From the NCBI GenBank assembly GCA_959606905.1, contig CAUHML010000095.1:1-12530 (forward strand): a stretch of 12,530 nucleotides of DNA. The letters run 5' to 3'. The DNA comes from an uncultured Bacteroides sp. (lineage in GTDB: Bacteria > Bacteroidota > Bacteroidia > Bacteroidales > Bacteroidaceae). Within the stretch, counting starts at the first letter, position 1, and every line of letters begins with the position of its first letter. The position numbers and the translations under genes were made by a program. Under the pieces are notes generated by a model that saw only the letters and a program-made list of their open reading frames with translations, made no database searches and was not told the origin of the DNA. This document shows, one piece after another, positions 7,707 to 12,530 of the stretch.

Positions 7707-10184
7707 ATGAAAAACATCATTATCGCTTTCTTCTTGATGCTTGCTCCTGTCGGAGTAACAGCCCAATATCAGAAAGCACAGGAAAAAGCTCCTCTGGTCA
7801 ATGTACCTTTGGAAAATTTTGCATCACAGCAGAAAGTCCTTTTTAACTTTGGCTGGAAATTCCAGTTGGTTACAAACGAGAATAAAAATACCGATTTCGC
7901 CTCACCTGTCTTGGATGACTCTTCCTGGCGTACACTGGACCTTCCTCATGATTTCCAGTTCGAACAACCTTGGACTGAAAATGGTGGAGGTGCACGCGGA
8001 TTTAAACCCATGTGCGAAGGATGGTACCGCAAGTCTTTCCCTACCGATCCGTCGTGGAAAGGGAAACGGGTGGTTCTGGATTTCGGAGGTATCATTTATC
8101 TGGGCGATGTCTATCTGAACGGTACAAAAATAGCCTCGACAGATTATGGATATGTGGGGCTTGAAGCGGACCTTACCCCTTTTCTACGTCACGACGGAGA
8201 AAACGTGGTAGCCGTTTATGCCTCCACCGGTCCCAAGAAAGGCTCACGCTGGTACACGGGAGGCGGTCTGTTCCGTGATGTGTATCTGCAGGTGCAGAAT
8301 CCCACACACATCGCCCGCCACGGGGTGTATATCACCACCCCCGAAGTTTCCTCCTCCCGAGCAACGGTAGCCGTACAGGTTGAGGTGGACGGCTGGCAGA
8401 AGCATGATGTACGGATACGGACCACCCTCCGCAATCCGAAAGGTGTCATAGTGGGCTCCGTGCAATCCGGTATGCCCGAACATACGCACCAGACCTGCAC
8501 GGAAGTGAAGTTACCGGCGCTTACTCTGGAGAATCCGCAACTTTGGTCATGTGAGTCCCCACAGCTCTACAATGCCGAAGTGGTGGTGACGGCAGACGGT
8601 ATGGTGGTGGACAGCCTGACCGAACAGTTCGGTATCCGCAGTCTGGAATTCTCACCGGAGTTCGGCTTCAAACTCAACGGGAAGAAGATATTCCTGCAGG
8701 GCAATGCCAACCATCATGATCTGGGTGCACTGGGAGCCACCTGTTACGACAAGGCCATCGAACGCATGATGCTGCAACTCAAATCCTTCGGTTACAACTG
8801 TATCCGCTGCTCACATAATCCGTACAGTGACAGTTTTGCCCGCATTGCAGACCGTGTGGGGATACTGGTGGTGGACGAACTGACGGACAAATGGAGTGAC
8901 AATGACTATTGGGGCGGACGCCAGCCATTCACCCATATCTGGCACAAACTGATTACAGAATGGATCAAACGCGACCGTAACCGTCCGTCCATCATTTTGT
9001 GGAGCTTGGGAAACGAACTTCAGATTCGTGAAGGATGGGCAGGTTTCGAAGGAACCAACGACTGGGGAATCACTACCTATAACATATTCAACCAGCTGGT
9101 AAAGAGATGGGATCATACACGTCTCACCACTGTAGCCATGTTCCCCGCCCGTGCGGGAGCTATAACCCGGCACGACAAGGAGTTCAACGACTATTTAGTA
9201 CCGCCTGAACTGGCTTGTGCCACAGAAGTGGCATCGTTCAATTACCAGTCGGACAAATATGACGCTTATTTGAAATACCGGCCGGACCTTATCCTGTTCC
9301 AGAGTGAGGCTGAAACCAGCAACTTGTTGCAGCCTTATTATAATATGGATAAAGAGCGGATGGTCGGTATCGCCTATTGGGGTTCGGTCGAGTATTGGGG
9401 GGAATCCAATAAATGGCCTAAGAAAGGGTGGAACTACTCCTTCTTTGAGCATACCATGCGCCCCTATCCCCAGGCCTATCTTATTAAAACGGCTTTCATG
9501 CCGGAGATTCCTGAAGTACATATCGGAGTGGTCGATGCGGCGGGAGCGGAAAGCGTCAGTTGGAATGATGTGATAGTGGGGCGCATGGCGCTGAACGAGT
9601 GCTGGAATCATACTCCGGGCAGCAGACGGTCACTCTTCACCTTCACTAATGCACATTCTGTAGAGTTGTTGGTAAACGGTCAGAGCATGGGAATTCAAAA
9701 AAACGATACGACACGGGCAAACCTGCGTAATATGATTTATTGGAAGGATGTTCCTTATGGCAACGGTGGCTCTGTGGTGGCAATAGCCCGTGACAAGTCG
9801 GGCAAAGAAGTGGCGCGTCATCGTATTGAAACTGCCGGAAAAGCCGTGGCACTCCGGATTGAGGCGGAAACACCGACGGACTGGAAGGCAGACGGTATGG
9901 ACTTGCAATATATAAACGTGACGGTCATAGACAAAAAAGGTCGTCCGGTATGGGACTACAACGAGCCACTTACTTTACAAATGGAAGGTGCGGCACGATT
10001 GGTGGCATTGGATAACGGGGATCATTATACGGATGAGCTCTTTCATGGCATAACTTCCAAACGAATGTATCAGGGAAGGATGCAAATTATTCTCCGAAGC
10101 GATCAGGAGGCTGGGAATGTTACGGTCAAAATATCCTCAGCTGGATTGAAAGGCACACTTCGGTTGAAAACGATAAAAGAATGA
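7707..10184 (+). CDS. GH2-family beta-glycosidase (beta-galactosidase-like), exported
   Basis: Retaining exo-beta-glycosidase of family GH2, likely periplasmic. The start at 7707 gives a clean signal peptide (MKNIIIAFFLMLAPVGVTA, cleaved before QYQ). ATG 7698 is also possible; the in-frame TTG at 7650 is unlikely. Numbering from 7707: sugar-binding jelly-roll about 46-198 (FNFGWKF, LPHDF, GWYRKSF, VYLNG); Ig-like domain about 205-312; TIM barrel about 315-600. NHHDLGALG at 334-342 and RCSHNPYSD are GH2 hallmarks. The acid/base is Glu437 in WSLGNE and the probable nucleophile is Glu534 in FQSEAETS. DUF4982-like (about 614-700) and Ig-like C-terminal (about 714-821) domains follow, as in many Bacteroides GH2 enzymes. 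The beta-glucuronidase N-x-K motif appears as WNYS, so glucuronidase activity is unlikely. Beta-galactosidase is the default guess; other beta-hexosides are possible. GC rises to about 60% inside this gene. The next gene starts 10 bp after its stop. Confidence 0.93.
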   Translation: MKNIIIAFFLMLAPVGVTAQYQKAQEKAPLVNVPLENFASQQKVLFNFGWKFQLVTNENKNTDFASPVLDDSSWRTLDLPHDFQFEQPWTENGGGARGFKPMCEGWYRKSFPTDPSWKGKRVVLDFGGIIYLGDVYLNGTKIASTDYGYVGLEADLTPFLRHDGENVVAVYASTGPKKGSRWYTGGGLFRDVYLQVQNPTHIARHGVYITTPEVSSSRATVAVQVEVDGWQKHDVRIRTTLRNPKGVIVGSVQSGMPEHTHQTCTEVKLPALTLENPQLWSCESPQLYNAEVVVTADGMVVDSLTEQFGIRSLEFSPEFGFKLNGKKIFLQGNANHHDLGALGATCYDKAIERMMLQLKSFGYNCIRCSHNPYSDSFARIADRVGILVVDELTDKWSDNDYWGGRQPFTHIWHKLITEWIKRDRNRPSIILWSLGNELQIREGWAGFEGTNDWGITTYNIFNQLVKRWDHTRLTTVAMFPARAGAITRHDKEFNDYLVPPELACATEVASFNYQSDKYDAYLKYRPDLILFQSEAETSNLLQPYYNMDKERMVGIAYWGSVEYWGESNKWPKKGWNYSFFEHTMRPYPQAYLIKTAFMPEIPEVHIGVVDAAGAESVSWNDVIVGRMALNECWNHTPGSRRSLFTFTNAHSVELLVNGQSMGIQKNDTTRANLRNMIYWKDVPYGNGGSVVAIARDKSGKEVARHRIETAGKAVALRIEAETPTDWKADGMDLQYINVTVIDKKGRPVWDYNEPLTLQMEGAARLVALDNGDHYTDELFHGITSKRMYQGRMQIILRSDQEAGNVTVKISSAGLKGTLRLKTIKE

Positions 10185-10194
10185 AAGGAAATAT

Positions 10195-12411
10195 ATGAAT
10201 AAAAGATTAAAATTACTTGGCATCTTTATAACAGCATCTTTATGTTGTTATGCCCAGACAAAAGAGTTCGATCCTTCTCTGGATCCTAATGTAACCATCG
10301 TGAGCCGGCAATCTCAGGAGGAATGGAACAGTCGCTATATGTGGTATCCGGGACAACTGGCTGCTTTCTACCAGCAACAATGTGCCCGTATCTCAAAAGA
10401 GCGTTGCGTTAATGTAGGATATCCGGGTAAATTTTTTGCAAAGAACAATCATGCCTGGTTCAGAAAAGAGGTAAGATTGAAAAAGGAAAGTAGTCTTTGC
10501 TGGGAGGGTCCGTCGGATATTATTCTTTATATAAATGGTGTAAAACAGTCTGTTTCCGGTAAACAGGTTATTTTACCCGTGGGCAGATCCTCTTTATTGT
10601 TTGAGGTGACAACGGATGACTCATTACCTTGTATCATTCTGAAAGGGGCGGGACTGGAAAATCTGGATGAATGGCAAGTCAGCATGGATAAAGAGCATTG
10701 GACAATACCCGAGAGTGCCGTCATGTATAATAAACCGGGCGTGCTGCCGGATGCTCCGCAAGATATGACAGCCCGGATTAAACCTTCACAAATACTCCCC
10801 ATGCGCAATGCTGAGATGCAAGGTAAAGACGGAATTAGTATCGGAAAGAATGGTTATGTCCTCATCGACTTTTTCCATCTTGAGATTGGAACACTGACCT
10901 TTCAAGCGAAAGGAAAGGGAACTATAACCGTACGCGTTGGCGAAACTCCCGAAGAAGCACTGGAACGGGATGATAAGAAACTGGAACAATATCCATTGGC
11001 TCCTGTTACCTTGTCAGAAGAAGGAGGCACCATCACTTTGCCGGAACGCGCTCTCCGATATGTTTCACTGGAATGCGACAAGGGGGCTGAGATTACCTCC
11101 CTTCGTTTTGATGCGTCATTGTGGCCGGTAGAGCACCAGATGCAGTTTGAAACGGATGATGATTATGTGAACAACCTGTTCAAAATGAGCAGTGCGACAT
11201 TGCATACTAGTATGCACCGCTTTTATCTGGACGGGGTGAAGCGTGATTTTCTTCCCTGGTCCATGGATGCGCTGGTCAGCACCCTGGCGGGGGATTATCT
11301 TTTCGGTGACCAGCAGGTGTCAAAAAACGGAATTTCCATAGCACTGATGCCGCTTGATCCGCAGAAATCAGATATAGGGATTCCTGATTATCCGTTGCAT
11401 GCCCTGTTCGGCCTGAAACAGAACTATCTGCGTTTCGGTGACTTGGCCACTTCCCTTCAATACAAAGACCGCATCATCCAGTTGCTTGATTTTTATGCCT
11501 CCATCGTGGATGAGAATGGTTTTGTACACGGCAATTATGGAGACAGGCAGTTCGGTTATACCCCCGGATGGTCCACCTATAACGGTCCTGTCCGGAAAGG
11601 GGTGGCGGCCTATGCCCAGATCATGCTCTATTATAATTATGTGACCGGAGCTTATTTCGCGGATCTGTGGAAGGAGAGTGCATTGGCGGACAGATACCGC
11701 AAGTTGGCCCGGAATCTAAAAAAGAAGATTTTTGAACATTTTTGGGATGATGACCGGAAGGTCTTCATCAACGGTACAATGAATGACAATGTGACTGTGG
11801 ACAAGCGTATTTCGCATCATGCCCAATATTGGGGAATACTGGCCGATATCTTTCCCGAAGAACATTATGACAACCTCTTTGAAAATATTCTGCCGAATTT
11901 GCCTAACTATTATGAGGTGGTCAGTTATGAGAAGGGTTATGAGTTTCTGGCTTATGCCAAAGCCGGGCGGATAAAAGAGTTATGGGATCATATTTATGGT
12001 GTGTTCGGCGACTGGATGGATCAGGGACATACCCGTTTCCCGGAGAACTTTATGATGAATGCTTCCCGCGCCCGTCAACTGGTGTTTTATAATCGTCCGT
12101 ACGGCCTGAGTCTTTGTCATGGGGCGAATGGAGTCCCGGTAGTGGTAGGCGCATTGAACGGTCTTATCGGTTTCAGCCAGTCTTCGATGAAGACGAATGA
12201 ATATACCATTAAACCGGAGTTACTCCATTTGAAGTGGATTCATTCCAGAATTCCGGTAAAGGAAGGATATATTGTCTTGAAACTGAATGCCGAGGGGGAG
12301 AGCACTATTGACATTCCGGCAGGATGTACAGTCAGAATTATAAAAAAGATCGGAAAGAAGCCACTGGTACTGAGAGAACAGGGCGGGTACAGCTTCCGGT
12401 TGAAGGACTGA
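10195..12411 (+). CDS. GH78-like alpha-L-rhamnosidase family protein, exported
   Basis: Predicted inverting glycoside hydrolase with an (alpha/alpha)6 barrel, related to GH78 alpha-L-rhamnosidases; likely periplasmic. Signal peptide at 1-20 (LKLLGIFITASLCCYA, cleaved before QTKE); the Cys17-Cys18 pair does not form a proper lipobox. Residues about 40-310 are beta-sandwich material (AWFRKEVRL, ILYINGVKQ, ALRYVSLECD). The barrel (about 320-660) has DGVKRDFLPWSMD at 346-358, which lines up with the GH78 D-x3-R-[DE]-x3-W-x2-D signature. Asp346, Asp351 and Asp358 are kept, with Asp where GH78 often has Glu, and Phe and Met where Arg and Gly are usual. Glu617 in GHTRFPE occupies the place of the WE catalytic base. 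SLCHGANG fits the barrel-closing SLNH motif. At 738 aa it is shorter than multi-domain GH78 enzymes. A good Shine-Dalgarno (AAGGA, 10185-10189) supports the start. Family placement is fairly sure, activity less so. Confidence 0.85.
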   Translation: MNKRLKLLGIFITASLCCYAQTKEFDPSLDPNVTIVSRQSQEEWNSRYMWYPGQLAAFYQQQCARISKERCVNVGYPGKFFAKNNHAWFRKEVRLKKESSLCWEGPSDIILYINGVKQSVSGKQVILPVGRSSLLFEVTTDDSLPCIILKGAGLENLDEWQVSMDKEHWTIPESAVMYNKPGVLPDAPQDMTARIKPSQILPMRNAEMQGKDGISIGKNGYVLIDFFHLEIGTLTFQAKGKGTITVRVGETPEEALERDDKKLEQYPLAPVTLSEEGGTITLPERALRYVSLECDKGAEITSLRFDASLWPVEHQMQFETDDDYVNNLFKMSSATLHTSMHRFYLDGVKRDFLPWSMDALVSTLAGDYLFGDQQVSKNGISIALMPLDPQKSDIGIPDYPLHALFGLKQNYLRFGDLATSLQYKDRIIQLLDFYASIVDENGFVHGNYGDRQFGYTPGWSTYNGPVRKGVAAYAQIMLYYNYVTGAYFADLWKESALADRYRKLARNLKKKIFEHFWDDDRKVFINGTMNDNVTVDKRISHHAQYWGILADIFPEEHYDNLFENILPNLPNYYEVVSYEKGYEFLAYAKAGRIKELWDHIYGVFGDWMDQGHTRFPENFMMNASRARQLVFYNRPYGLSLCHGANGVPVVVGALNGLIGFSQSSMKTNEYTIKPELLHLKWIHSRIPVKEGYIVLKLNAEGESTIDIPAGCTVRIIKKIGKKPLVLREQGGYSFRLKD

Positions 12412-12454
12412 GCGTTGAATAGAAAAAAGTGTCTGTTCAATAGCCATATTCTTT

Positions 12455-12471
12455 ATTAAGTCATTCTTAAT
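12455..12471 (+). terminator. Weak hairpin after the last enzyme gene
   Basis: ATTAAG (12455-12460) pairs with CTTAAT (12466-12471) across a 5-nt loop, 43 bp after the last stop codon. The stem is short, has a single G-C pair and no T-run follows, so termination here is doubtful. It is listed because it is the only paired element between the operon end and the next promoter. Confidence 0.2.
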
Positions 12472-12491
12472 GTACTTGATTAAACCGACAA

Positions 12492-12523
12492 GTTGCAAGT
12501 TCTTGAATTTCTTCCTAGCTTTG
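12492..12523 (+). promoter_or_regulatory. Promoter for a gene beyond the window
   Basis: TAGCTTTG at 12516-12523 is an exact TAnnTTTG match. GTTG at 12492-12495 matches three of four bases of the -33 TTTG at 20-nt spacing. It points right, so a new transcription unit should start within or just past the window edge. The enzyme operon therefore probably ends at 12411. Confidence 0.65.
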
Positions 12524-12530
12524 TATTCGT

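Noticed and set aside
9195..9611. Leftward 138-aa open frame inside the GH2 gene
   Set aside because: It lies antisense within the catalytic barrel of GH2; the long frame is explained by the codon use of the GC-rich coding strand, and the protein has no sign of structure.
10195..10260. Lipoprotein signal at the Cys17-Cys18 pair of the GH78-like protein
   Set aside because: The residues before the cysteines (ASL, SLC) do not fit the lipobox, which wants Gly or Ala just before Cys, and the following YAQ fits an ordinary signal peptidase I site.
12412..12450. TTGAA ... TTCAA inverted repeat after the last gene as a terminator
   Set aside because: The stem is only 5 bp with a long loop and no T-run; it is not distinguishable from chance in AT-rich DNA.
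1..12530. Insertion sequences, tRNA genes, CRISPR arrays or phage genes
   Set aside because: No transposase, integrase or Cas proteins, no cloverleaf-like sequence and no regularly spaced repeats were seen on either strand.

Overview
The window is one complete polysaccharide utilization locus (PUL) from a gut Bacteroidota, most likely Bacteroides, Phocaeicola or a close relative. The evidence is the ECF sigma / FecR anti-sigma / SusC / SusD / glycoside hydrolase order, the typical SusC and SusD architectures, moderate to low GC, weak Shine-Dalgarno sequences, and promoters matching the Bacteroides -7 consensus TAnnTTTG. I cannot name the species from sequence alone.

Layout, all genes on +: (1) a housekeeping-type promoter (24-56) drives an ECF sigma factor (76-663) and a FecR-family anti-sigma factor (782-1726). 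(2) A compact 153-bp regulatory spacer (1727-1879) holds two back-to-back hairpins. One reads as a rightward terminator. The other reads as a leftward terminator for a short antisense RNA whose predicted promoter overlaps the annotated susC start. (3) susC (1880-5428) with an N-terminal STN signalling domain, and susD (5442-7493), are 13 bp apart. (4) A 213-bp spacer holds a strong 3' hairpin after susD, a short direct repeat and a possible weak internal promoter. (5) Two exported enzymes, a GH2 beta-glycosidase (7707-10184) and a GH78-like alpha-L-rhamnosidase family protein (10195-12411), are 10 bp apart. The last ~120 bp contain a good promoter match pointing out of the window.

How it should work: the SusCD pair captures and imports a glycan or glycoside. 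The STN domain of SusC contacts periplasmic FecR, which releases the ECF sigma factor to transcribe susC and downstream genes. Both enzymes carry ordinary (not lipoprotein) signal peptides, so they probably act in the periplasm on imported, already small, substrate. GH2 plus GH78 points to a rhamnose-containing oligosaccharide or glycoside also bearing a beta-linked hexose. The actual substrate cannot be read from sequence.

The most interesting element is the susC leader: a predicted ~100-nt cis-antisense sRNA in the slot where Bacteroides PUL antisense sRNAs (DonS type) have been described. Its hairpin is better paired on the antisense strand than on the sense strand. Other points are a sharp base-composition contrast inside the operon (hand-counted 35% versus 60% GC in two 300-bp stretches) and a variant catalytic signature in the GH78-like protein. 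I saw no tRNA, rRNA, insertion sequence or CRISPR array.
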